A stretch of 64,000 nt of DNA from Cavenderia fasciculata (lineage: Eukaryota > Evosea > Eumycetozoa > Acytosteliales > Cavenderiaceae). The notes under the pieces are model-generated. The model was not told the DNA's origin. It saw only the letters and a program-made list of their open reading frames with translations, and searched no databases. This document shows positions 26,517-38,589 of this stretch, piece after piece. Within the stretch, counting starts at the first letter, position 1. Each line of letters starts with the position of its first letter. The stretch covers positions 248,001 to 312,000 of the forward strand of contig NW_004457637.1 in the NCBI RefSeq assembly GCF_000203815.1. Reading direction: 5' to 3'. A program made the position numbers and the translations under genes.

Positions 26517-29500
26517 TTAATTATTTTGTCTATTTTGTTTTTGTTCCATTTCCTTTGTTTTTAATCTTGTACGAATGACTTTATATTGATCACGAGTGAC
26601 AGGGTTGATCAGTTTGGAACGATTTAATTTATAGAGCTGGGCAAGTGTTGGATAGACACCCTTTCGAATGACGTTTTGCTTGTTGGTAGAGAGTGTGGCG
26701 ACAACTGGAGAGACGTCACGCGACCCCCACAATGGGACGAGATCGTGGATATCTTGGAATCTCTCGCCAATGACATTGTTGATGCTGTGCAGTTCCTCGG
26801 CAATCTCCTTGTACTGCGGACTAGAGGCAAGAGCCCACGAACAAAACTCAAACAGTGTGGGGATGACAATACCGCAGCCTTTTCGCTTGGGACGGTACCT
26901 GTAGGCATAGTTGTAGCTATTCGAGTGAGTGATGGTGTTTTCATTGTTTCGATTGTTGATCTGGAAGTTGTAGAGTAATTCTTCTTCGAGAATCTCGTCG
27001 CGGTGTTCTTCGGGTGATTGGTATTGGATGAGTGTGGGAGTGGGCTGAGCCTGGTTGAGACCGCCGCCGACAAACCTGTAGCCAAAGTGGACTCGGTGGA
27101 TCATGCGGTGTATGACGTCAATGTGGTTGCGTGGGTTGACGCCGTCGGGTGGGTCGCACCCTGTAGCCTTGACCGTGTAGGCCAAAAAGATAGAGTTGGG
27201 TATATAGTGGTTGAGGTAGAAGAGGAAACTGCCAAATCCGCCGACCATGCGCAATCTCTTTTCAGCCGACTCTTTGGTCAAAAAGCCGTGAAAGTAGGGT
27301 AGTTTTTGAAGTGTCACATTGTGGATGCCCGAAGGTGGTGTTATCGTCTGAGGAATAGTTGTCGTAGTCGTCGTACCAAGCGTAGCTGTAGATGCTGCTC
27401 CGCTGCTGCCATTCTGCATATCGTTGATTGGCTGCGATATACCCAACAACTCACACTTTCGCTTAAGTGTGTCTTCGAGCAACGATATCAACGTTCTTTC
27501 GGGATTGGTATGTACAAGATTGATTAGATTTTTACTTTTATACAATTGATTGGAAACATCTACAAAATCCAATGTACGATTCACTCTAATCGCTTCTGAT
27601 AATGCTATTAACCCTTCTTTACCAATAAAATTTTGTGATAATGATAAATATTTTAATGATCTAAATAAAATAAATAATAGAAAAGAAAGAAAAAAGGTTA
27701 GATATATATTTTTTCTAAATGATTGTTTTGATTTCTTTACATACGAATTTTGTTTTAAAGAATAGGCAATTGCTTTTGCTCCAGTATCGGTGATTTCATT
27801 TACATTTAAATTTAAAAGTGTAAGTGAATTGTTTTTTAGCAACATGGCGGCAAGTGCCAATGCTTCTTGGTCACCTATATTTGGTTGGAAACTCATTCTC
27901 AAGTATCCTTCATACCCATTGACATGTAATGAATGTGTAAACATATTATTTTGTAAACTTTGTGCAACTAATGATAATCTAAAAATAAAAATATAAATTA
28001 ATTAATTAAAAAGATTCTTCTTTTTTACACAATAATTATTTATATTTAGTGTCTTACGAATTTCCATTTAAAGGTATAATTTCAGGAGCATTATATTCTT
28101 CATCACAATATTTTACATAGGTACGTTTTTCACAACGATTTATATTCTCATTGGCAGTTTCACCCATGATACAAAGTGTCCACATCAATTCACCTAGACA
28201 TGGATCATTCTGAACCAAACGTTCAATGATACGACCGACGACTTCACTGTTGGTCTTTGCATTTGATTTTTTCGTGATTGCATTGGTACTCGATGACACT
28301 GCAACCGGTTCACTAAGATAATCACACCCCTCTACCAATGCCTGTAGTGACCAAAATCTATCGGTTGGACTCACCGGATTCTGTTTCAACGAGTATCCAG
28401 GACACAATCCATAAATCAAGTTGTGTCCAATATCTCCATTACTTTTAACCCATGACATTGCATAACTTCCAGCTTGTGAACTTGGTCTAATAATAAATGA
28501 TCCCTAAAAAAATTTAAAAATTAAATAGATATATAAGTCTTTATCATCCAATTGTCGATACGATTATAGTAAAAGCACAAAACAAAACAAATCGATGATC
28601 GTTGTTATCATTCTTTAATTGTTCTCAATTGTAATTGTGTATTTTTGGTTGCATTGATTTTTTTCCTTCATTCTTCTCAACTTTTCCGTTTCCTCTCTAT
28701 CAACCTTCTATTTTGTTAACAATTACTATTATTATTATTGGTGGTTTGGTTCGATTTGATAACGATAATGATGATGACAGACGAATTTATGACACATGTT
28801 CTTATTTTGAGAAAGTTATCAAGATGAATGGAAATTGAACTACTTGATATCATTTGATTTGCTCTCTCTTCATTTTCAAATCTCTCTTCTTTGTTCTCTC
28901 TCTCCCTCTCTCTCTATCTCTTTCTTTCTACTCTATCCAAATTCCAACCCTTCCCTTCCCTTCTCTCTCTTCTTCTTCTTCTTCTTCTTCTTCTCTATCA
29001 ATATTAAATTTAAACAAAATAGAAAAAAAAAGAATAATAATAATTATATATTATCGAGAGAGTAACATACAATTGGTTTTGAATTTAATAAAGCCAATGA
29101 GACATCTCTAGTAGCTTCCTTGTGAAACCAAGCTTGATCGAGATCCTCTGATTTCATGTTAAAGTCGACTCTACCCAAACCTTGTGCCAATGTGTAGTTT
29201 GGTTTGTTGTTCAAATAGATCTTTGCCATTGAATAGTAGTTTTCGTCATTTGAAGGTTGTGCACCAGCCGCAGTAGCTGTAGCTGTAGCAGTGTTCAAAC
29301 TGTTATTACTACTACTACTTCCTAAACTACCTGTTAAACTGGTTTCTAAAAGAGAAGAGAGAAGAGAGACAGGTTTAATAATCGTACTAAAATAGAGAGG
29401 GAGAGAAAGAGTTGAACAAACATACTTGCAGGATTAGTAGAAGTTGTTGCAATATTATTTTGGCTACTACTGATAAATGAATTCTTGTTGACTGTAGTAG

Positions 29501-29882
29501 TTGAGGTAGTAGTATTGCTATTGTTATTGCTACCTCCACTTCCACTTCCACCAACACCACTGCTACTACCAAATGAATTTGAAAGTGAAGATGATGAAGT
29601 CGACGATGATAATGAAGATGATGTACTTGTATTTAGAGATACACCATTCATCATTTCATTAACATTCTCCATTTTATTATTATGGTTTATAATAGTATTT
29701 GTTGTTGTTGTTGTTGTACTAGTACTAGTTGTAGTAGGAGAAAGACTACTGCTTTTGTTGTTGGTATTGTTATTTTCTTCAGAGTATTCGTATGATTCTA
29801 AAGGTGTTAATGGTGTTGTTGTTTTACTATTACTATTATTGTTGTTGTTGTTGTTGTTGTTTGTTGTTCCTCCTGCATCCAT
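26517..29882 (-). CDS. lrrB: SH2 and leucine-rich repeat protein, LrrB-like
   Basis: Five exons (29882-29426, 29345-29071, 28503-28058, 27978-27745, 27660-26517) give 851 residues in phase. The N-terminal 150 residues are Ser/Thr/Asn-rich and probably disordered. An SH2 domain begins near residue 224 (AWFHKEATRD) and, across the 567-nt second intron, continues GSFIIRPSSQAGSYAMSWVK, with the phosphotyrosine-binding Arg in the FLVR-like FIIR. A helical stretch follows, then ribonuclease-inhibitor-type LRRs (LLNLNVNEITDTGAKAIAYS; LKYLSLSQNFIGKEGLIALS). A second SH2-like module near residue 588 (YFHGFLTKESAEKRL) reads GSFLFYLN where Arg is expected. The architecture recalls the D. discoideum SH2/LRR protein LrrB; the symbol rests on that resemblance. 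The likely role is a phosphotyrosine-reading adaptor. Confidence 0.78.
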
Positions 29883-31357
29883 CTCTATACTATACTATAC
29901 TCTATATTATAATAATTATAGTATTGTACAATGATGTGATGTTTGTTTATCTAAAGGTGAGGTTATACAAATAACAAATTGTCATATATAGCAATTATCT
30001 CAAACTCCTCCTCCTCTCTTTCAAAGATGGATAGAAATATATAGATAAGAGAGTGAATAGATAGATAGATATGATATGATTGAATATATTGAATATGTTT
30101 TTCTACTTCTTCTACTTCTCTTTGCACTGCTCCTCCTACTACTCAACACTAATCGACCCTTTTCGACTGGCTCACACCACCAAAGGGAATTTCAGCTGAC
30201 CAAGTAGTTTTTTTTTTTTTTTTTTCTCCCATCTTGAAACTTCAAAGTTGTAATATTATTGGTTGATCAGAACTTCTTCACCAAAATATATATCTTTAGT
30301 TTATATATTTGTAAAAGTGTACAGATTATCTTAGAGAGACAGAACAAGTCAAATCATATGATCATCAACAAGAGGAATACTAATAACTAGTCGACTGCAG
30401 ATACATGTATTATTGACGAACGTGTTGCTTAGATAGTGAACAGTCACAGACAGTAAAGAGAGTGGTGCAACACCTATGAACTATAGCAAAGATAAAGAAT
30501 ATGTTTTGGTGAAAAGATATTATTATTCTTTTGTACACAAACTAAACAACTCACTTTGTATTCATTCATTGCTCACTGTCGACAGTGAGTTGGTCAACCT
30601 ACCTATCATTGACGGTTGATGGTTTTGGTGAACGTGTGTATCAAAGGGAGGAGGAGATACACATTCTTTGTCGACTTTTGACAAAGACAAAAGATGATGA
30701 CCAATTTTGGATTTTGTGGGGCAAATGTGACATCTGATACGAATCGGCACATCGGACAACAACTACCAAAATCATTTTCGATCATTGGTTGGTTGTTTGG
30801 TGAGCGCCCCAATATAATGATGGTATCACATTAAACCATCCATCCACATCCCATTCCTACACACCTAAAATGGTCATTCCTACATTTGTGAAAAGACACC
30901 ACCGACCGATTGTTCTATGAGATCAACCTTGAAGCAACATGTGTACATACATTGAAGATATTTTAGTTTATAATACAACTTGGAGGTGGATGACTACCGT
31001 GGAAAGGAGGATGTGGATACACGACCTTATCATACCCCACCCAATAACAAGATAATAAATAAATAAGAACGAGTGTTGTGGAAGGTTAAAGAAAGGAAGG
31101 AAGAGGAAGGAGGGTAACAATTGTATGATGATACCTATGATGACTATTCAATGGGTGGACACTGGCCAGCCATGCATGTACACGTGGTGTGTTTTCGGTA
31201 AATGGGTGTGTGTACCTGTGTACCTCACTAGTGACCAAGATATCAATATAATATGATTGATAGATACACCTAGGTGTTGGCTATAAAAAGGACACGATCA
31301 TCTCTCTTTTATTCATTCAGTTCAACAAACAAAACAAACAAATATTTATATAAAAAG
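29883..31357. other. Divergent spacer between the SH2/LRR gene and the Q/P/Y-repeat gene
   Basis: 1.47 kb. The left part carries AT-rich promoter sequence and a T run near 30209-30225. The right part, about 31140-31357, has the recognisable promoter of the downstream gene. Short Cys-containing minus-strand frames at 30562-30812 overlap in two frames and are not credible genes. Confidence 0.5.
31151..31290 (+). promoter_or_regulatory. Promoter with G-box-like elements and TATA box
   Basis: A TATA box, TATAAAAA at 31282-31289, lies 69 nt before the ATG at 31358. Upstream are GT-rich elements: atgggtggacac (31151-31162), cacgtggtgtg (31191-31201) and atgggtgtgtgtac (31202-31215). In Dictyostelium, G-rich boxes of this type are bound by G-box binding factor in genes induced during aggregation and later development. 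The sequence features are seen directly; developmental control is inferred. Confidence 0.5.
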
Positions 31358-32173
31358 ATGAGTATTAGTTGGGAAGAATATAACAAGGCATTGGGAAGAG
31401 ACGCAAACTCTCGTGGAGTACCTGCTCAGCCGCAACCACAACCACAACAACCATACCAACAACCATACCAACAACCATACCAACAACCACAACAACAACC
31501 ATACCAACAACCATACCAACAACCAAATGCAGGATCCAATATCTTTAATCCAAACCCATACCAAGGTCAACAATATGGTGCTGCAACTGGCTCTGGTGGA
31601 TCCTCCTCCTCAACTGGCTATGTCAAGGACAAACCCATTAGAACTGGTGGTGGTATTGATAACCCAATCTTTACAGTCTACGACAAGGCACCCAATTTCC
31701 TCCATCTCGGAGCCATGCAAGGTGAAGCAGCTGCCATCAAATGGGAATTGTACTCTGGAAAGAAGCCACTCCATCAACAAGGATACTGTAGAATCGTATT
31801 GATTGTTCCACACGATGCTTGGGAGAAGAGAATTACCCTTGAGTGTCCAAACGGTCAAACGTACTCTGTCAGCGCCACTGGGTCGTCTGCCAACACCTCC
31901 AACTCTCTTGCACATTGGGCCGAAGTTTGGGTTCCCCGTTTCACAGGTCAATTCAAACTTGGAGTTTACAAGTACAAAGGTTTGTTCACCGGTAACAGTT
32001 TGGTTTGGATGTACAGTATGTATGGTGACTATGACAATGATCTCTATGGTCGTGAATTGTTTGTCAAGTGGAAGAATGATGACAGTCCAGACATTGTATT
32101 CGCATCAGGAGGTGGCTATGACTACAGCCCACAATTTTTAGAAGGTCAAACTGTTGGTAATCAACATGGTTAA
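31358..32173 (+). CDS. Gln/Pro/Tyr-repeat protein with C-terminal beta-rich domain, unknown
   Basis: An intronless 271-residue protein starting MSISWEEYNKALGRDANSRG, with an A at -3 and AAAAAG before the ATG. Residues about 26-63 are a tandem repeat of QPYQQ units, comparable in style to the Gly/Pro/Tyr/Gln tails of annexins and adhesive proteins. The C-terminal 170 residues are free of low complexity and rich in aromatic residues (GYCRIVLIVPHDAWEKRITL; LAHWAEVWVPRFTGQFKLGV; NSLVWMYSMYGDYDND), suggesting a compact beta-domain. No signal peptide or membrane span is seen. Codons end mostly in C (AAC, TAC, ACC, CTC), unlike neighbouring genes. With a TATA box this suggests strong expression. I do not recognise the family. 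Confidence 0.85.
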   Translation: MSISWEEYNKALGRDANSRGVPAQPQPQPQQPYQQPYQQPYQQPQQQPYQQPYQQPNAGSNIFNPNPYQGQQYGAATGSGGSSSSTGYVKDKPIRTGGGIDNPIFTVYDKAPNFLHLGAMQGEAAAIKWELYSGKKPLHQQGYCRIVLIVPHDAWEKRITLECPNGQTYSVSATGSSANTSNSLAHWAEVWVPRFTGQFKLGVYKYKGLFTGNSLVWMYSMYGDYDNDLYGRELFVKWKNDDSPDIVFASGGGYDYSPQFLEGQTVGNQHG

Positions 32174-32454
32174 TAAATATTAAATAAATAACCCCTAACA
32201 ACACAATAACAATCTAAATAATTAATTAATAAAGTACATAAATAGTTTAATAATAGATTTTCCCCAAACTAGCTACTTCTCCATTTTTTAAAATGTTTTT
32301 TTTTTTTTTCAAAGTGCTCTTGAACTTGGGTGATTCACTCTAATGAGTATTCACTCTTAACAGTCATCATCCATCCTTTATCACTTCCTTTATTCATTTA
32401 TTTATTTATTTATAAACAAGACGATCGTTAGAGAAAGAGATAGATAGAGAAAAG

Positions 32455-33818
32455 ATGTCAAACAATAATAATAATAATAAAGACTCAAAGTTGAATGCAC
32501 TTGAAAATAGTAAACAATTAATGTCATTGTTGAAGCACCTCAAGGTACAAGAACAAAACCATGCATTCTGGGATACTCAACCAGTACCAAAGTTGGATCA
32601 AGTCATTGAAAAGAATGGTCCAATCGAAACAAAGACATTGGATGATGTTAGAAAGGAACCATTATCATTACCACCTCAATTTGAATGGTCTACAATCGAT
32701 GTTAATGATCATGCTCAAGTATGAAATAGAGAAATAGAGATAGAGATAGAGATAGAGATATAGAGACAACTATAGCAGAGATGGATGATTAACACCTGTT
32801 ACATTTACAATTTCTATTTCTTCTATTTTAGTTGATGGACGTTTATACATTGTTAAATGAAAATTATGTTGAAGATGATGATAATATGTTTAGATTTGAT
32901 TATTCAGTAGCATTCCTTAAATGGGCATTACAACCACCAGGATACTTGAAGCAATGGCATATTGGAGTACGTGTAAAGGATAATAAAAAGATGGTTGGTT
33001 TCATCTCGGCCATCCCGGCCACCGTCGTCGTCGACAAGACCGAGAACATCAAGATGGTAGAGATCAACTTTTTGTGTGTCCACAAGAAGTTGCGTGAGAA
33101 GCGTCTTGCACCCGTATTGATCAAGGAGATTACACGTCTTGTCAACCTCGAAAACATATGGCAAGCAGCCTACACGGCCGGTATTGTGCTCCCCAAGCCA
33201 GTGGCCACCTGTCGTTACTACCATCGTTCACTCAATCCCAAAAAGTTGGTCGAGGTTGGGTTCTCCCAGATTCCAGCCAACATCACCATGTCGCTACTCA
33301 TCAAGTTGCACAAGGTGCCCGAAGCCACCAAACACGCATTCCGTCCCCTCGAGAAAAAGGATGTCCCGTCAGCCACCCTACTCGTCCAAAAGTACCTCTC
33401 CAAGTACTCGCTAGCTCCAACCTTTGACGAGCACGAGATCTGGCATTGGTTTGCACCTCTCAAGAATGTCATGGACTGTCAGGTCTTGACCGATGCCCAA
33501 GGCAACGTCACCGATCTCTTTTCCTTTTACACGCTTCCCTCTTCGATTATCAACCATCCCAAGCACAAGAACCTCAAGGCTGCCTTCAGCTTTTACAATG
33601 TTGCCACCTCTATTCCAGTGGCCGAATTGATGCAAGACGCTCTCACTGTCGCCAAAAACAACGAGTTTGATGTATTCAACTGTCTCGATATCTTTGAAAA
33701 CAACCAATTCATCAAGGATTTGAAATTCGCTCCAGGTGATGGTAACCTCCAATATTATCTCTACAATTATTCTACTCCAACAAAGAAATCTGCTGATATT
33801 GGTTTAGTTTTATTATAA
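32455..33818 (+). CDS. nmt: Glycylpeptide N-tetradecanoyltransferase (N-myristoyltransferase)
   Basis: Two exons, 32455-32718 and 32832-33818, encode 416 residues. After a short Asn-rich start the family core begins with [14 protein letters not shown]. The first NMT signature [20 protein letters not shown], which binds myristoyl-CoA, is intact, as are [20 protein letters not shown] and the RYL-like [20 protein letters not shown]. The second signature, usually KFGxGDG, reads KFAPGDG here. The protein ends DIGLVLL; in this family the C-terminal carboxylate acts as the catalytic base, and the frame ends where it should. The enzyme adds myristate to N-terminal glycines in the cytosol, for example on Arf GTPases and G-protein alpha subunits. 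The intron is 113 nt with a purine-rich (gagata)n repeat. Confidence 0.96.
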
Positions 33819-34374
33819 ACAAAAATAAATAAATAAATCAAATTTATAGAAACTAAAAAATATTAATAACATTATTCCTTTTTAGAATGTATACATCTTC
33901 GTCGTCGTCATGATGATGATGATCATTCGAAAAAATCCCGATTACCGACCGACCCTTTAGCCAAAAGTTGTAGTTGGTTAAGAACAAGATAACTCTTCCG
34001 GATCGAACAAGTCTTCTTGAACCGACTTTCCCAAAAAAAAAATCAAACAAAAATTAAATTAATATTAATATTTAATTTTAATGAGGTAGTGGTGTTTTGA
34101 GAGACTGACGAAGCTTTGAACTTTAAAAGTATCAGTTGATATATAATAATTATATAACGCAAACAAACTCATTTCATTACATTTGAAGAGTTTAGACAGA
34201 TAGATATACATACGCATTTTACATCATTCATTCATTCATTGTAATACATTTATTTATATTACTTAACAAAAAGAGAATAAAAGAAAACAAACACAGTATT
34301 ATTATAACTACTTTTGTACAATAACAACATAATAATAACTAATAATAATAATAATAATAATATAATATCATATT
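33819..34374. other. Spacer upstream of riboflavin kinase
   Basis: 556 nt with the NMT 3' end and the riboflavin kinase promoter. A GC-richer patch at 33895-34030 (ccgaccgaccc and gatcgaac) stands out, but I could not fold it into a tRNA or other known RNA. ATA arrays lie just before the ATG. Confidence 0.5.
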
Positions 34375-35026
34375 ATGACACCAATAGAAAGAGGAGTATC
34401 GCCAATTGGAGAAAAAAAGGCAATATCGCCATTATTCTTTAAGGGTACAGTTATACAAGGTTTTGGTAGAGGTAGTAAACAATTGGGTATTCCAACAGGT
34501 ATGTAATACTATACTATATTTATATGATATTGTTTGTAATCTTATCTTACTTACTTACTTTCTTTCTTTCTTTCTTTTAGCAAATCTACCAGTTGAAGAA
34601 TATGAATCAATTTTAAATGATATTCCAATTGGAGTATATTATGGATGGGCAAATGTACATGGAGTCAATGATAACAAGATTTACAAGATGGCGATGAGTA
34701 TTGGATGGAATCCTTTCTACAAGAACACTAAAAAGACGATAGAGATACACTTGATCAACAAGTTTGAACAAGATTTTTATGGACATCAATTAAACGCAAT
34801 TGCAGTCGGATTCATCAGACCAATGTGCGATTTCTCAAGCCTTGATGAATTGATCAAGGCAATCAATGACGACATTGAATATGCACAACAACAATTAGAT
34901 CAACAACCACAATACCAAAATCACGAATTCTTTAAACATTGTTTCAACTCTGGAGCTCAACAACAACAAGAAGAACTTGATACTTCTCAACATAGTCATA
35001 CTGTATTAAATTTAACTAAACCATAA
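34375..35026 (+). CDS. rfk: Riboflavin kinase
   Basis: Two exons, 34375-34498 and 34581-35026, encode 189 residues. The N-terminal half carries the ATP/flavin-binding signature GFGRGSKQLGIPTANLP, split by the intron inside the PTAN motif. It then has GVYYGWANVHG, MAMSIGWNPFY and the catalytic-Glu segment KKTIEIHLI. These match eukaryotic monofunctional riboflavin kinases (Fmn1/RFK) that phosphorylate riboflavin to FMN with ATP and a divalent cation in the cytosol. No FAD synthetase domain is fused. The C-terminal 35 residues are Gln-rich with a His/Ser tail, outside the family core. The assignment is secure from motif order and length. Confidence 0.95.
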
Positions 35027-35147
35027 ACTAGAGAAAGAAGAGAGTATTTGTTTTTTCTTAAATGAATTATTATTTATTTAATTAATATGTATATTTCGAA
35101 ATAATATTGTATTTGTTGATATTTTGTTGTTATTTGTTATTATTTGT

Positions 35148-38100
35148 TTAAATTTCCCAACTTGTAAGTAAATCAGCTTCATCATCACCAATAAAAGGTT
35201 TCTCTATTGATTTGATCATTAAATCACCACAATAAATACATTCCTTGGCAATGATACGATCCAATTCATTCTTTGTAGAATCTTCTGGATTGATTTCTTC
35301 ACCACCACCCATTTGTAAATGCATTGATGAACTATTCATCATGGCAGCCAATTGTGATGGTAATGGTGAAACTGGTGCTCCAAGTGTCATTTGTAATTCT
35401 CTTACTCTTTGTTTTGAATTATTATCTAAATGTTTCATAATCTAAAAGAAAAAAAAAAAAGAATTTAAATTAGTAGCCATTTTTTTGTTTTTAGATCTCT
35501 TTCTTTTTTCTCTCTCTTACTTCTGAAATTAAACAATCTGAATGGAAAACATGTTGACAAGTAAACAAATAGAATCTTTTTGTTAGGGCAGGATAATTAC
35601 AAATATCACATTTTTGATCACCCTTGATGAGACCATATTTGTTACGAAGTTCTTGAATATCTTGACGAATCAAATCTGCACTGTTTGTAGCATCGTCCAT
35701 TTCCAATTTCAATTCTTCAATGTATTGATTATAATCTTCTAGTGATTTACAAATCTCTTCCTTAAAGTCATCAATGACAGTAAAGTCGGGGAAGAATGGT
35801 AGAATATCTTCGATTTTTAAAAGTGGACAGTGTTTGAGGAATTCCATAGCCTCTTTGATGTTGTTGTCCTTTTCAACAACGTGTCTTGCAATACGAAGCC
35901 ACAACTTTTTGCAAAGAGCTTCATCATCCAACTTGACACGATCGGCATTGTCCTTGGCCAATCCAATATCCACTTCCAACGAGAGATCTACAGCTTCTTC
36001 ATACAATCCCAATGCACTATAGATTAAAACACAAGCCTTTAACTTGTGTTCCTTCATACATAGACGAAGAGCATATTTCAAATCAAAATAGATTTCATTT
36101 GAAAGTGATTTAAGTAAAGGTCCATCATCTTCTTGTTTTACATATAATGATAACAAATAATTATGAACTGCTTTATCTTGATTTCTTAAATTTTTTACAC
36201 AATATTCTAAATATCTAATTGCTTGATTCTAGAAAAAAAAATTAAAATAAAAAAGGAATTAATTCTTGATCAATCTAATATTTTGTTTCTATTTTTCTAT
36301 ATTTACTTGATTTTCACCATGAGGTAATTTACAATGATCATATCTCATAAGAGAAGGAATAAGTTTTCTTGGATTTAAAAAGGTAGCTTGCATCCAAACA
36401 TTTACGGTTTGATATGGAATAAAATGGAATAATACAGGACAGAACTTATAGTAAAGGTCTTGATGTGAAACTTTGAGTTGAGTGAGGACGTTGAGGGCGG
36501 TTTCGTATTGTTGATGTTGGATGTGGTACGAGATGACACGTTCATAGTCTTCAATGAGACGGGCATAGAACAAGAGTTCATCGATTGCTCCGTGACTCGA
36601 AATGATGTGGAAGCTGGTAGCTTGGTTCAAATTCTCCTTAAAGTTTGTTAAAAATTGTCTAAATTCGTTTTGTGCCTTGAGATATTGTTGCGATTGTTGT
36701 GGAGGCGATTGAGTGTTATTGTCGGTTGAAACGAGTTGTTGGGTGTTCTGATGGCATTGAGTTTGCTGATAAAGATTTCAGTCAACCAAGTACAAATGAT
36801 TGTCTTTTGGGTGGTATCTTGCTTGCGAATAGTAGAGAGCTTTTGCAAGAGATAGGTCTTGAGTGCGTCACGTTGTCCGGCAGCAATAAACTTGAGTGTG
36901 ATCTCTTCGAAAATACATTTGGTCTGGCCGTAGAAAGTGGCAGCCAACTCGTACTTTTTGTCGTTAAAGTAGTGTTCGGCTTGCGTCGCTCTGATCTGGT
37001 CGCGCTTTTGGTTGGCAAATGGCTCGCGTACATACTCGAGTGCCGTCTCATACTGACCACGCTCGAGGTAGAGTTTCCAGGCATGACGGTCTTCGTTGAT
37101 GATGATGAGCTCGTAGACGACGCTGTCACCATAGATCCACGTTGTACCTTTGGCATTGTCGACGCACATACCACGGATACGGTTCTTGGTACTGAATGGG
37201 TGCTCGTAGACAACTGCGCCGCTCAGACGACCGACCGCCTGCAAACGATCCTCGTAGAGAAAGAGAAAGTGGAATGAGGTGAGTGCGATGGCCAGTGGCG
37301 CAACAGGTAACCCGCGGTGATCGCGACGCGTATAATCCTGTATCGCAATAGCCGTCGTAAACTTGTCTCCGGCATTCTGACTGCCAAAGATAAAGTCACC
37401 GTGGTATACACCCGGCTCGATCATCCATGCAAACGACTTGGGTAGCGCCATACCACCCTGGCTAAAGAATGTCAGCTGGCTCTTGGGCAGTGTCGATGGG
37501 ATCTCATCGAACCGGATATTGTCGGGTGCAAACAGCTGCTCCAGCGTCTGTCCACCCACCAACTGATAGATACGACTCATCGTCGTGATGATGGCAAAGT
37601 ACTTGCCCTGCGCCATATCCAAACGCATGCCTGTAATGGGGATATTGTCGTCGGTACTGTACAACAGTCTGAGCACGGGTTCAGTGCCACCCGTAAAGGT
37701 CGACAACAGACCCTTTTCCTGACTGCTGACGGTCGTCTCCCATATCTTGCCACGATTCGTACCAATCAATATACTGATCTGTGTGACATAGTTGCCTTGC
37801 ACTTGCACGCTTTCACTCTTGCCCCAGGCAATCGACTCGATCAACGACACACCCTTCCAATTCAACTTTTTAGGTTTCTTCCACGCAGAGTACAAGTGGT
37901 ACACTGTTTCATTGGCCATCGATATAATCAAATGCGAACCTGTTGGGTCGAGAAAGATCTTGTGTATTGGTTCGTCGGGTTTGACAAACTCAATCTCTTC
38001 AATCTCTGATGGGTTGTCCAACTCTAATCTAATAATCTTGGAGTAGTTGGTAGAGATGATGATACGATTCGAACAAACAGTCATTGAATGTACTCCCTTT

Positions 38101-38372
38101 GGGTTATATTGAACTTGTTCTAATTGAAACATTGGTGTATCATCTACTATTCTATTTGGATCATTAAATCCACCTGTATCTCCTCCTCCTCCCATCATTA
38201 CTCCTTCTCTTTCTAATAACTAAAATGAAAAAAAGGTAGATAGAGTAATAGAATAAGTAAAAGAAGAAGATACTTGATTTACTCTGTCTTTTTGATACTT
38301 TACCCCACCAGTACTATGATCATACTCTTGTAAAGAGTCAATATCAAAGTTGATATGACTTAGAGATGACAT
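35148..38372 (-). CDS. vps18: VPS18, HOPS/CORVET core subunit
   Basis: Four exons: 38372-38304, 38219-36307, 36228-35521 and 35441-35148. The product is about 990 residues, the usual size. The N-terminal beta-propeller begins after MSSLSHINFD. The clathrin-heavy-chain-like helical repeat follows (DYERVISYHIQHQQYETALN; YDLKYALRLC-type FDLKYALRLCMKEH). The ending is a RING-H2: CDICNYPALTKRFYLF, CQHVFHSDC, then CIYCGDLMIKSIEKPFIGDD, close to animal VPS18. This subunit forms the core of HOPS and CORVET, tethering endosomes and lysosomes before SNARE fusion. In exon 2 the frame changes between 36777 and 36648. The sequence reads TWLTEIFISKL in one frame and SPPQQSQQYLKAQNEFRQFL in another, with one base short and no intron that fits. 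The gene is otherwise intact on both sides. Confidence 0.93.
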
Positions 38373-38589
38373 TTATCTTTCTATCTATCCTTGGTAAATA
38401 CAAAATGAATAAAGAGAAAAGTAATAAAGTAACCAACAAATGATCAAGGTTAGTTTTAAATTGACCTCTGAAAAAAAAAAAGTTCAAAGATTTTTCAAAA
38501 AGTAGATTATAATATAAACTTTTATTTTTGTTTCTTCGTTCAACTCTTAATCTTTTAATCTTTTAATCTTTTTCCGGCAAGTGTAATAT

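Noticed and set aside
27661-27744. In-frame extension in the SH2/LRR gene (LTFFLSFLLFILF), resembling a membrane span
   Set aside because: It is the translation of a GTATGT...TTTAG intron, so there is no membrane segment.
30562-30812. Overlapping Cys-containing minus-strand frames that look like small zinc fingers
   Set aside because: Two frames over the same bases both show CxxC-like pairs; no supporting start, conservation or splice context.
33895-34030. GC-richer patch with ccgaccgaccc and gatcgaac considered as a tRNA or structured RNA
   Set aside because: No cloverleaf stems or A/B box arrangement could be fitted.
36688-36744. Possible 57-nt GT-AG intron to explain the VPS18 frame change
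   Set aside because: Its length is a multiple of three, so its removal leaves the frame problem unsolved.
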